A stretch of 64,000 nt of DNA from CAZHVS01 sp964536015 (GTDB taxonomy: Bacteria; Bacteroidota; Ignavibacteria; Ignavibacteriales; Ignavibacteriaceae). A program made the position numbers and the translations under genes. The stretch is taken from assembly GCA_964536015.1 (NCBI GenBank), contig CAZHVS010000001.1, positions 1 to 64,000 of the forward strand, in the 5' to 3' direction. Shown here in pieces: positions 36,934 to 44,285 of the stretch. Position 1 is the stretch's first letter. Each line of letters starts with the position of its first letter. The notes under the pieces are model-generated. The model saw only the letters and a list, made by a program, of their open reading frames with translations, searched no databases and was not told where the DNA came from.

Positions 36934-37239
36934 ATGATTATACCTATAGAATATTATTTGATTCTTAGTGCCGCAATGTTTATTGTTGGTGTTATTGGTG
37001 TTCTTACAAGGAGAAATGCTATAATCGTATTTATGTCTATAGAACTTATGCTCAATTCTGCCAATCTCTCTTTTGTAACATTCTCATCTTTTTTAGGTAA
37101 TGTTACAGGACAGGTATTTGTGTTTTTTGTAATGACTGTTGCTGCCGCCGAAGCCGCAGTTGGGCTTGCTATTATTATTGCACTTTTCCGCAATAAACTT
37201 ACGCTAAATATAAACGAAGTGAACTTACTGAAGTGGTAA
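36934..37239 (+). CDS. nuoK: NADH-quinone oxidoreductase subunit K
   Basis: A 101-residue, three-helix subunit of complex I, normal length. The glutamates used in proton transfer are present in IVFMSIELMLNSANL and in VAAAEAAVGLAIIIALF. It follows nuoJ closely. No nuoL follows, so the remaining complex I genes must be elsewhere if the enzyme is complete. Confidence 0.95.
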   Translation: MIIPIEYYLILSAAMFIVGVIGVLTRRNAIIVFMSIELMLNSANLSFVTFSSFLGNVTGQVFVFFVMTVAAAEAAVGLAIIIALFRNKLTLNINEVNLLKW

Positions 37240-37424
37240 GTAATTAACGTGCTGTTTTTTATTTTATAAAAAATTTTACTTGACTTTCTGTTTTTTTTCT
37301 TTTGTAACGAAAATATCCATCGATGGGTTGTACTGAGCTTTAATTCTATTTTTTTAGACTATGGAGATATTCGAAATAACTTTTTAATTAATATAAATCA
37401 TCAGCTAAAAATAAGGGAGAAGAT
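37240..37424. other. Intergenic stretch after nuoK, nothing clear
   Basis: This AT-rich stretch separates nuoK from a short ORF. A T-rich tract near 37290 could end transcription, but I see no convincing hairpin or conserved promoter. Confidence 0.3.
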
Positions 37425-37505
37425 ATGTTCCCCGGTTGTCTTGAAACTATTATCAGAAAGAGTAAAAAAGAAGAAAAACCAGACAAGAGAAGAGAAAAAA
37501 GTTAA
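37425..37505 (+). CDS. Short charged ORF with strong ribosome site
   Basis: A 26-residue ORF starting MFPGCLETIIRKSKK and then very rich in Lys, Arg and Glu. It follows a strong AAGGGAGA ribosome site 5-6 bases before the ATG, which is stronger than most in this window. It may be a real small protein or a leader for the decayed gene behind it. I do not recognise it. Confidence 0.35.
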   Translation: MFPGCLETIIRKSKKEEKPDKRREKS

Positions 37506-37649
37506 ATAACAAACACCACTGCCACACTAACTATAGAGCCAATAAACAAACAGGAAATGTTTGTCCCTAAAATTAACCTTACAGAATTAAGTTTCCTGAA
37601 GCATAGTAAAAACACTCAATACACACCTGCAACAAAAACAACAACTGTT

Positions 37650-38294
37650 ATGAAGATACTATTACTGTTAACCGTTCTTAGTTTATATAGCTGCACTAAA
37701 CCAAACGAGCCACCGCCACCAAACCCACCTAATTCATTGCCCGAACGGCAGGTGTTTACTATTGCAATTGAAGATTTTACCTGCATAGAAACCCGGCTTA
37801 AAATGACAAACGACAGCTTACCTCTTCCTGCAAACATATCCATAAGAAAAAACGACAAAGAAATAAACAACTTACTTTAACAATAAGAGACACAATAGTT
37901 TACATAGACTCCCTATTACTGAAACAGGCATATACATTTAAGGCAAAAAGTAGAAATGACACACTGCTTGTAAGCAATACAGTAATGATAACTACGATGG
38001 ACACAACGAGTCATAATTTTACGCGGCAATCATTTACATTTGGGCAGCACAGCAGCAGTGTGTTATATGATGTAGCCATAATAGACGAGAATAATATTTG
38101 GGCAGTAGGGGATATATATATGAATGACTCTCTTGGAAACCCTGACCCAAATCGTTATAACTTGCACGATGGGATGGTAATAAATGGTTAATTGAAAGAG
38201 TACCTTAAATTTATCAAGGCCATCCTTCTATAATCCGATTCAGACCCTATATACTTTTAATAGCAACAAAAATGCGGGACTTTCAATGAAATGA
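37650..38294 (+). pseudogene. Decayed lipoprotein/propeller gene, multiple frameshifts
   Basis: It starts as a lipoprotein (MKILLLLTVLSLYSCTKP, lipobox LYSC) and keeps coding-like sequence in three different frames. The first part stops at 37878 (TAA), but frame 2 from about 37871 carries on with TIRDTIVYIDSLLLKQAYTF and …IIDENNIWAVGDIYMNDSLG. Near 38163 one missing base would restore ARWDGNKWLIERVP, then a TAA follows, and another shift near 38230 gives YNPIQTLYTFNSN. These pieces match a protein type I know from Ignavibacteria (lipoprotein with IWAVG-type propeller blades), so the gene is dead or the sequence has several indel errors. Confidence 0.8.
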
Positions 38295-38434
38295 GAGAGC
38301 AAAATGCTTGTCCATTATATCGCCCAACATATAATGTATCGAAAAGGAAAAAGTTGCAAGAATCTTAACAATAAATAAAATTTTTTGAATCCGTGAAAAA
38401 CTTTTAACATCTTAAAAGAAAAAAGGAAAAATTT

Positions 38435-38839
38435 ATGACGATGGAAATAACTTTCCCCGGCGGAAAAAAAGTAGATGCAAATTTTAATGGTACATTTATA
38501 AAAACTGACCAACCTGTTGCTGGAGGCGGTGAAGGAACTGCACCAGCACCTTTTGATTTATTCCTTGCTTCAATAGGAACCTGTGCTGGAATTTATGTTC
38601 TTGGGTTTTGTCAATCCCGCGGAATTCCCACAGACAATATTAAAATCATGCAACATATGAATTTTAATCCTGTTGAACGTTTAATTGACCAGATAGAACT
38701 GGAGATAAAACTTCCTGCAGATTTTCCAGAAAAATATAAAGTGGCTGTTGAGAATGCAGCCGAACATTGTGCGGTTAAAAAGCATTTACAAAAACCACCA
38801 ATGATAGTGGTATATTCAACTACCAGTGAAAATAAATAA
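38435..38839 (+). CDS. OsmC-family protein
   Basis: A 134-residue protein of the OsmC/Ohr superfamily. The two conserved cysteines are present, in SIGTCAGIYVLGFCQSRG and in EHCAVKKHL. OsmC-type proteins reduce organic hydroperoxides with thiol cofactors; the branch seen here, with APAPFDLFLASIGTC, resembles the YhfA/OsmC-like group, whose role is less clear. A ribosome site AAAGGAAA precedes the ATG. It converges on ruvA with only 8 bp between the stops. Confidence 0.85.
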   Translation: MTMEITFPGGKKVDANFNGTFIKTDQPVAGGGEGTAPAPFDLFLASIGTCAGIYVLGFCQSRGIPTDNIKIMQHMNFNPVERLIDQIELEIKLPADFPEKYKVAVENAAEHCAVKKHLQKPPMIVVYSTTSENK

Positions 38840-38847
38840 GAGAAGTC

Positions 38848-39429
38848 TCATTTATTTAGTACACTCAATGCTTTGCGGATTACTTCTTCAAGGCTAATAG
38901 AAGGTTCACTTAAAAGAATATCGCGAACAATTTTTTCTGCAATTTTTAAATTATATCCAAGCGTGGTTAAAGCAGAAATTGCTTCTGCACGGGTATTGCT
39001 TTCTTTGATAAAAGGTTCATTAACAACAATATTTTCAACTTTGGTTTTCAATTCAACAAGTAATCTTTCTGCAGTTTTTCTTCCAATTCCAGGAATTGAA
39101 ATAAGCCGGGAGATATTAGCAGATTGAATTGCTTCTGATAATTCATCAACAGAAATACCCGATAAAATAGTCTGGGCAGATTTTGGTCCTATGCCGCTTA
39201 CACTAATAAGCGCTTCGAACATTTCTTTTTCAGCTTCGGAATAAAATCCGAATAAGGTGATCTGGTCTTCACGAACATGGGTGTGAATATAAAGAGAAAC
39301 GATTTCAGCAGAAGAAATTTTTTCGAATGTGGTGATAGAAATATTTACTGTGTAACCAACGCCATTAACATCAATAATAATTTGTGTCGGTTTTGATGAA
39401 ATTATTTTACCGGTTAAAAAGCCAATCAT
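38848..39429 (-). CDS. ruvA: Holliday junction branch migration protein RuvA
   Basis: A 193-residue DNA-binding subunit of the RuvAB motor. The OB-fold N-terminus (MIGFLTGKIISSKPTQIIID), two helix-hairpin-helix motifs (ISVSGIGPKSAQTIL and LISIPGIGRKTAERL) and the C-terminal UBA-like domain that contacts RuvB (AISALTTLGYNLKIAEKIV) are in order. The start overlaps the ruvC stop by 4 bp. ruvB is not nearby. Confidence 0.95.
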   Translation of the reverse strand: MIGFLTGKIISSKPTQIIIDVNGVGYTVNISITTFEKISSAEIVSLYIHTHVREDQITLFGFYSEAEKEMFEALISVSGIGPKSAQTILSGISVDELSEAIQSANISRLISIPGIGRKTAERLLVELKTKVENIVVNEPFIKESNTRAEAISALTTLGYNLKIAEKIVRDILLSEPSISLEEVIRKALSVLNK

Positions 39430-39962
39430 TGTATTACTCTTTCAGGAAAAGATTCAACAAAAGATTTCCAGTCTTTACTTTTTTTAACTGGAGTTTTTAA
39501 TCTAAATGCATGACAGATAGCAACAGCAAGAGCATCACTTTCATCTAACTTTATATCTTTCTTCTTAACATTAAGAATAGTTTTAACCATGAAGTTTACC
39601 TGTTCTTTGGAGGCAGCACCTGTTCCAACTATTGCTTTTTTAATTTCACGCGGAGAATATTCGCTAAGATTTAAGCCACCATGAATTGCTGCAAGCAGAG
39701 CCACTCCACGTGCATAACCAATCTTCAAAACAGATTGAACATTCTTTCCGTAAAATGCTGTTTCAATTGCAAATTCTTCCGGAGAATATTTTTTAATAAT
39801 ATTGTCAAGCTCGTTATAGATTATTTCCAGTTTATTTGGAATATATTTTTTTGAAGCTAATTTAATTGTCCCGTAAACAACAGGCGTAAAAGAATTTCCT
39901 TCGAAGCTAATTACACCGTAACCGCAATTAATAGTGCCGGGATCAACTCCGAGTATTATCAT
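39426..39962 (-). CDS. ruvC: Holliday junction resolvase RuvC
   Basis: A 178-residue endonuclease that cuts Holliday junctions. The four catalytic acidic residues are visible: Asp in GVDPGTINCGYGVI, Glu in FAIETAFYGKN and the two in DESDALAVAICH. Length is normal. It sits between recJ (3 bp upstream) and ruvA (overlap 4 bp), forming a DNA repair operon. Confidence 0.96.
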   Translation of the reverse strand: MIILGVDPGTINCGYGVISFEGNSFTPVVYGTIKLASKKYIPNKLEIIYNELDNIIKKYSPEEFAIETAFYGKNVQSVLKIGYARGVALLAAIHGGLNLSEYSPREIKKAIVGTGAASKEQVNFMVKTILNVKKKDIKLDESDALAVAICHAFRLKTPVKKSKDWKSFVESFPERVIQ

Positions 39963-39965
39963 ATA

Positions 39966-41681
39966 CTACTTTTCTTTAATCTTTAAGTCTTTAATTTTAA
40001 ATTGCGGAAAAGACTTTCCTTCGCGTGTCATCTGGTCAATTGAAAACACTACATCAAAAAGACAATCAGGTTGAATTAATTTTTCATAATAAATACCTAG
40101 ATCAAAACCCACACAATCGAACACTTTGTCGCAGCCTTTTTGTTTTATACTCATAATAAGATGGTTATTACCAACAACTCTTGGAACTCCTGCAACCTGA
40201 GCTTCTTCAAGCAAAAAGGTAGGACGCATATTGCCCGGACCAAAAGGTTTAAATTGATCAACAATCCTCAGGAACTTTAAAGTAATTTCCGAAAGTTTAA
40301 TTTTAGTATCTATTTCAAGCTCAGGCGAAAGTTGTTCGGCTACAAGTCTTTCTTTAACAACCTGGTTAAACCGCTCTTTGAATTCATCAAGTTTATCAAT
40401 TTCTACTGCAAGTCCTGCCGCTGCCTGGTGTCCTCCAAAATGTATAAGAAGATCTTCACAACTTTTCAGTGCATCATAAATATTAAATTTAGAAATACTT
40501 CTTGCCGAGCCTTTTGCAACACCATCAATTGTTGTAAGCATTATAGTTGGACGATAATATTTTTCAACAAGCCTTGAAGCAACAATTCCGATAACACCGG
40601 GGTGCCAGTTTTCTTCGTGTAGTACAATTGCAATTTCTTCATTAAGATTTAACGAAGACTCAACGATGTCAAGAGCTGCGTTAAGAGTGCTCTCATCAAT
40701 TTTTCTTCTTTCTGAATTTTCCTTTTCAAGAATATCGGCAAAACTTTTTGCAGTTCTTTCATTATCAGTTATCATAAGCTCAACTGCAAGTTTTGCATCA
40801 CTTAATCTGCCTACAGCATTAATACGCGGTGCAAGGGTAAAAACAATTTGTCCAGAAGTAAGATTTCCAGCATCAAGTCCACTATTGGATATTAATGCTT
40901 TTATTCCCGGGCGTGGGTTAGTATTTATTTTTTCTAATCCTTCTTTAACAAGAATTCTATTTTCATCAATAAGGGGAACAATATCAGCTGAACTTGCTAG
41001 TGCAACAAGGTCAAGATATTTTGTAAGAAGATCTTTTTTTCCAATTTTTTCAGAGATCCCCTGTGCAAGTTTAAAAGCAACTCCTGCACCACACAAATAC
41101 TTAAATGGATAATTGCAGTTTGGTTTAAGCGGGTCAAGAACAGCATAAGCATCGGGGATTATTTCTTTAGGTTGATGATGATCGCAAATAATAAGGTCGA
41201 GTCCAAGTTCTTTTGCGTAAGCAGCTTCTTCAATTGCAGTAATTCCGCAATCTACAGAAATCATAAGCGAAACATTGCCGCTTTTTGCGAATTCAATTCC
41301 ATCTTTGGAAATACCATAACCTTCCTGAATCCTATTAGGAATATAAAATTCTACATTTGCATCAAATTCTTTTAAGAAAAGGTAGAGAATCGCTGTAGCA
41401 CATGTACCATCTACATCGTAATCTCCATAGACAAGAATTTTCTGGTTATTTGTAATTGCTTCAATTACTCTGTTAGAAGCGGCGTCCATTCCATTCATAA
41501 GGAAGGGGTTATACAGGTAATCAAGGGAAGGACGGAAGAATTTTTTAGCTTCATTAAATGTTTTAATATTCCTCAACACAAGAAGCTTAGCAAGAATATT
41601 GGAGATATTAAGCGAATCTGCAAGCGCAGTAACCTCCAATTCATCTTTAACTTTTTTTATGTTCCACCGTTTTTCAAGCAT
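39966..41681 (-). CDS. recJ: Single-stranded-DNA exonuclease RecJ
   Basis: A 571-residue 5'-3' exonuclease acting on single-stranded DNA in recombination and mismatch repair. DHH-family motifs are clear: YGDYDVDGTCATAIL, SVDCGITAIEEA, DHH in ICDHHQPKEII, and the DHHA1 motif HFGGHQAAAGLAVEID, followed by an OB domain. First gene of the recJ-ruvC-ruvA group; RNase P RNA lies just upstream on the same strand. Confidence 0.95.
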   Translation of the reverse strand: MLEKRWNIKKVKDELEVTALADSLNISNILAKLLVLRNIKTFNEAKKFFRPSLDYLYNPFLMNGMDAASNRVIEAITNNQKILVYGDYDVDGTCATAILYLFLKEFDANVEFYIPNRIQEGYGISKDGIEFAKSGNVSLMISVDCGITAIEEAAYAKELGLDLIICDHHQPKEIIPDAYAVLDPLKPNCNYPFKYLCGAGVAFKLAQGISEKIGKKDLLTKYLDLVALASSADIVPLIDENRILVKEGLEKINTNPRPGIKALISNSGLDAGNLTSGQIVFTLAPRINAVGRLSDAKLAVELMITDNERTAKSFADILEKENSERRKIDESTLNAALDIVESSLNLNEEIAIVLHEENWHPGVIGIVASRLVEKYYRPTIMLTTIDGVAKGSARSISKFNIYDALKSCEDLLIHFGGHQAAAGLAVEIDKLDEFKERFNQVVKERLVAEQLSPELEIDTKIKLSEITLKFLRIVDQFKPFGPGNMRPTFLLEEAQVAGVPRVVGNNHLIMSIKQKGCDKVFDCVGFDLGIYYEKLIQPDCLFDVVFSIDQMTREGKSFPQFKIKDLKIKEK

Positions 41682-41688
41682 TCCATGG

Positions 41689-41694
41689 AAAAAA
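41689..41694 (-). terminator. Poly-U tail ending RNase P RNA
   Basis: A TTTTTT run on the minus strand directly follows the closing P1 helix of rnpB, so that helix doubles as the terminator hairpin or a processing stop. Confidence 0.6.
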
Positions 41695-42126
41695 GAACGA
41701 AGAAAAAGAATTGACCTGTAAGCCGAATTCTGTAATCCTTAAAAAAGGACGGCAATTATTTATCTTAATGAAGAATCACTTCTGCATTTTTGCGATCTAC
41801 CCAAGAGCCATACAAAGCGAACAACTTTGTCTCCAAAAGAGCAGCTCTCCTATTTGATCTTGCTCCAGGCGTGGTTTGCCTTGATCATTAAAGACTCTCT
41901 AAAAAAGAGACCTATGATATTACTATCACAGCGGTAGGCTCTTACCCTGCCTTTTCACCCTTATCCCAATTAAATTGAGACGGTATATTTTCTGTGGCAC
42001 TATCAGTAAATGTAAAGTTACCTTTACATTTCCCAGGCGTTACCTGGCGCCTTGTCCTACGGAGTTCGGACTTTCCTTCCTCAATAAAATTGAGAACAAT
42101 TGCCCGGTTAAAGCTCTTCTTCGTTC
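41695..42126 (-). ncRNA. rnpB: RNase P RNA
   Basis: The catalytic RNA that trims the 5' ends of tRNA precursors. On the minus strand the typical 5' consensus GGAAAGTCCGAACTCC appears near 42075, and the 3' consensus ACAGAATTCGGCTTACAGG appears near 41720. Ends are set by a long-range pairing of GAACGAAGAA (about 42126) with TTCTTCGTTC (about 41695). The length of about 430 nt is normal for a bacterial RNase P RNA. The exact 5' end may lie a few bases further out. Confidence 0.93.
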
Positions 42127-42145
42127 TTAAACTTTCTGAAAATTG

Positions 42146-42174
42146 TTTATAAATTTTAAACTAACTGGTTGCAA
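42146..42174 (-). promoter_or_regulatory. Sigma-70-like promoter of rnpB
   Basis: On the minus strand TTGCAA (42174-42169) and TATAAA (42151-42146) are separated by exactly 17 bp. The predicted transcript start is about 7-13 bp before the closing helix of rnpB. Confidence 0.6.
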
Positions 42175-42198
42175 TATAAAAAAAAAGTGGAATTAATC

Positions 42199-42234
42199 CT
42201 CAGAAAGAATTCAGTAATTTGAATTCTTTCTGAG
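42199..42234. terminator. 14-bp perfect inverted repeat between rnpB and the zinc-ribbon gene
   Basis: CTCAGAAAGAATTC and GAATTCTTTCTGAG flank an 8-base loop. On the minus strand it lies 22 bp after the zinc-ribbon gene stop, with a T-rich tract 14 bp further on. It probably ends that transcript, although the U-run is not directly attached. Confidence 0.55.
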
Positions 42235-42255
42235 ATAGGGAGGATTTTTAAATTA

Positions 42256-42987
42256 TTAAGAGGATTTTTCTACTGATTCGGCGATTTCAGCAGATATAAG
42301 AATTCTTCCGCAGTATTCACAGTAGAAAATTTTATTGTTTTTCCTTATTTCAAGCTGACGCTGAGCAGGAACAATGTTATGACAGCCGGAACAAGCAGAC
42401 CGTTTAATGGTTGCAACTGCAATTCCTTTTTTAGCTTTGCGGATACGCATATATGTAGCGTAATCAGGCTTTTTAACCTGTGCTTCCGCTTTTGCTCTTT
42501 CAACTTTTAATTTTGCTTCTTCTTTTTCATTTGCTTTGATAATCTGTTTTAATTCTGCTTCTTTCTCTTTTAGTTCTGCTTCAATTTCGTCAAACTGTGG
42601 TTGTATTTCTTCAATCTCGGCAGTTAATTTTTTACTTGCATCAGCAAGAGCATCATTTTCCATGGTAAGTTTTTTTATCAATTCCTCTGAATGATCAATT
42701 TCTTTCGTAAGAGCATCATATTCCTTATTGTTTCTTACAGAATATAACTGCGCTTTAAATTTTTTCTGGTTTTCTGTAAGTCGCTCAATTTCATCTTCAT
42801 TACTTGCACGTTTTTTTACTGATTCAGCCTGTTCTTCTTTTTTTGCTTTTACTATTCTTTCAAGATCATTCATGCGGGTTTGCAATTCATTAACTGATGA
42901 AGGTAAATCGCCTCGCAAGTTTTCAAGCTGATCTAACTGGTCATCAATCATTTGTAGTTCATATAAGGTCTTTAATCTTGTAATCAA
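42256..42987 (-). CDS. Coiled-coil protein with C-terminal C4 zinc ribbon (DUF164/CT398-like)
   Basis: A 243-residue protein. Residues about 10-175 form a long charged coiled coil, and the C-terminal 55 residues contain a C4 zinc ribbon (CSGCHNIVP and YCEYCGRIL). The family is widespread, often near nif3, as here (4 bp downstream of the Nif3-like gene). Chlamydial CT398 is a related protein linked to sigma-54 and secretion, but the role in this organism is unknown. Confidence 0.88.
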   Translation of the reverse strand: MITRLKTLYELQMIDDQLDQLENLRGDLPSSVNELQTRMNDLERIVKAKKEEQAESVKKRASNEDEIERLTENQKKFKAQLYSVRNNKEYDALTKEIDHSEELIKKLTMENDALADASKKLTAEIEEIQPQFDEIEAELKEKEAELKQIIKANEKEEAKLKVERAKAEAQVKKPDYATYMRIRKAKKGIAVATIKRSACSGCHNIVPAQRQLEIRKNNKIFYCEYCGRILISAEIAESVEKSS

Positions 42988-42991
42988 TTTA

Positions 42992-44116
42992 TTATCTCCT
43001 TTTTCCCTGTAAAAATTTTACAGGGTTTGTTGTTTTATTAAAAATAAAAATCTCATTTGTTAATTTCTTCTCGTTAAGTAATAAACTTATTCTTGTTTTA
43101 ATTTCAGGCAGGATATGAATTTCGGTTTCATAATGTCCTGCGTCAATTAAAAGAATTTTTCCTTCTGCATCAAAGAAAGAATGATATTTAATATCTGCAG
43201 TTATAAAAGCATCTGCTCGGCAACTAATCGCTCTTCCAAGTAACTCACTTCCGGAACCACCGCAGACCGCAACACGTTTTATTGTTTTAGATTTACCCGG
43301 AACATACTTCAAGTTTTTATTGCCAATTTGTCTGGCTGCAAAATTTAAAAATTCATCTTGTTGCATTGGCTTACTTAATTCACCAATAGCTCCAAAGCCA
43401 TAATTAAGGTTTTCATTTTCAAGTGGGTATATATCGAAAGCTGGTTCTTCGTAAGGGTGAGTTTTAATTAAAGCATGTAATACATTTTTTAGATTCCATT
43501 TATTTACTAAAACCTCTAAGCGGTATTCGTTTACTTTTTCAAAATTCATTTTTGAACCAACTACAGGATTTGTATCAATTGACCCTTGAAATGTTCCTTC
43601 ACCATTAGTTTTATAACTGCATTTAGAATACTCTCCAATTATACCTGCTCCTGAATTGAACATTGCATCAGAAACTTGTTCTATATTTTCTTCAGGGATA
43701 AAAACGACTAATTTATATTGATTCGATTTCTGTTTTTGCAAGAAAGTTATTTTTTGCAAATTTAATTTTCTGGCTAATTGAAAACTTACTCCATTCTTTG
43801 TGAAGTCGAGGTTGGTATGATATGAAATCAGGGTTATGTTGTTTTTGATTAGGAGTTCGATTAGTCTGGAAGTTTTATCTTGATGAGTGTCTATTTTTTT
43901 GATTGGATTGAAAATTAAAGGATGATGAGAAAATATGAGGTTGCACTTCTTTTTTATCGCTTCTTTGATGACTGCCTCAGTTACTTCAAGACAGAGCAAG
44001 ATATTTGAAAACTCCTTGCTCATAGAACCGATTTGCAGACCGACATTATCTTTGTCCCAGGCAATTTCTGTTGGTGCCCAAACTTCTAAGTATTTTGTTA
44101 ACTCAAATATTTTCAT
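42992..44116 (-). CDS. Nif3-like dinuclear metal center protein
   Basis: A 374-residue Nif3/YqfO-type protein. Metal-binding motifs are FSHHPLIF (about residue 63) and the late DAGHYETE. An inserted PII/CutA-like domain lies between (residues about 130-235, LVVFIPEENIEQVSDAMFNS), as in the longer members of the family. It is annotated by others as GTP cyclohydrolase 1 type 2, but a real substrate is not firmly known. It is co-transcribed with the zinc-ribbon gene. Confidence 0.9.
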   Translation of the reverse strand: MKIFELTKYLEVWAPTEIAWDKDNVGLQIGSMSKEFSNILLCLEVTEAVIKEAIKKKCNLIFSHHPLIFNPIKKIDTHQDKTSRLIELLIKNNITLISYHTNLDFTKNGVSFQLARKLNLQKITFLQKQKSNQYKLVVFIPEENIEQVSDAMFNSGAGIIGEYSKCSYKTNGEGTFQGSIDTNPVVGSKMNFEKVNEYRLEVLVNKWNLKNVLHALIKTHPYEEPAFDIYPLENENLNYGFGAIGELSKPMQQDEFLNFAARQIGNKNLKYVPGKSKTIKRVAVCGGSGSELLGRAISCRADAFITADIKYHSFFDAEGKILLIDAGHYETEIHILPEIKTRISLLLNEKKLTNEIFIFNKTTNPVKFLQGKRR

Positions 44117-44118
44117 AA

Positions 44119-44151
44119 CAAAAAAAATGCACTTCTCATGTGGAAGTGCAT
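44119..44151 (-). terminator. Intrinsic terminator after ispG, just before the Nif3-like gene
   Basis: On the minus strand ATGCACTTC pairs with GAAGTGCAT around CACATGA, followed by a run of T. It begins 135 bp after the ispG stop and ends 3 bp before the Nif3-like start codon, so it could also act as an attenuator for that gene. Confidence 0.8.
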
Positions 44152-44285
44152 CTTTAAAACTTTATATCTCCTGCCTTGTTGCTATTATAAATTTCATCAA
44201 GAGGAATTTATTTTTCCTTAAATCTTTCATAACTCAACTGCAATTTAACAGAAACATAAATAAATCACAACTAAGGGGAAAAAAA

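Noticed and set aside
38830..38860. Bidirectional terminator between OsmC and ruvA genes
   Set aside because: AAATAAATAAGAGA/TCTCATTTATTT can pair with a bulge, but it is made of AT-rich stop-codon ends and is too weak to call.
40666..41112. 148-codon + strand ORF inside recJ
   Set aside because: It is antisense to conserved recJ sequence, with no start site or family match.
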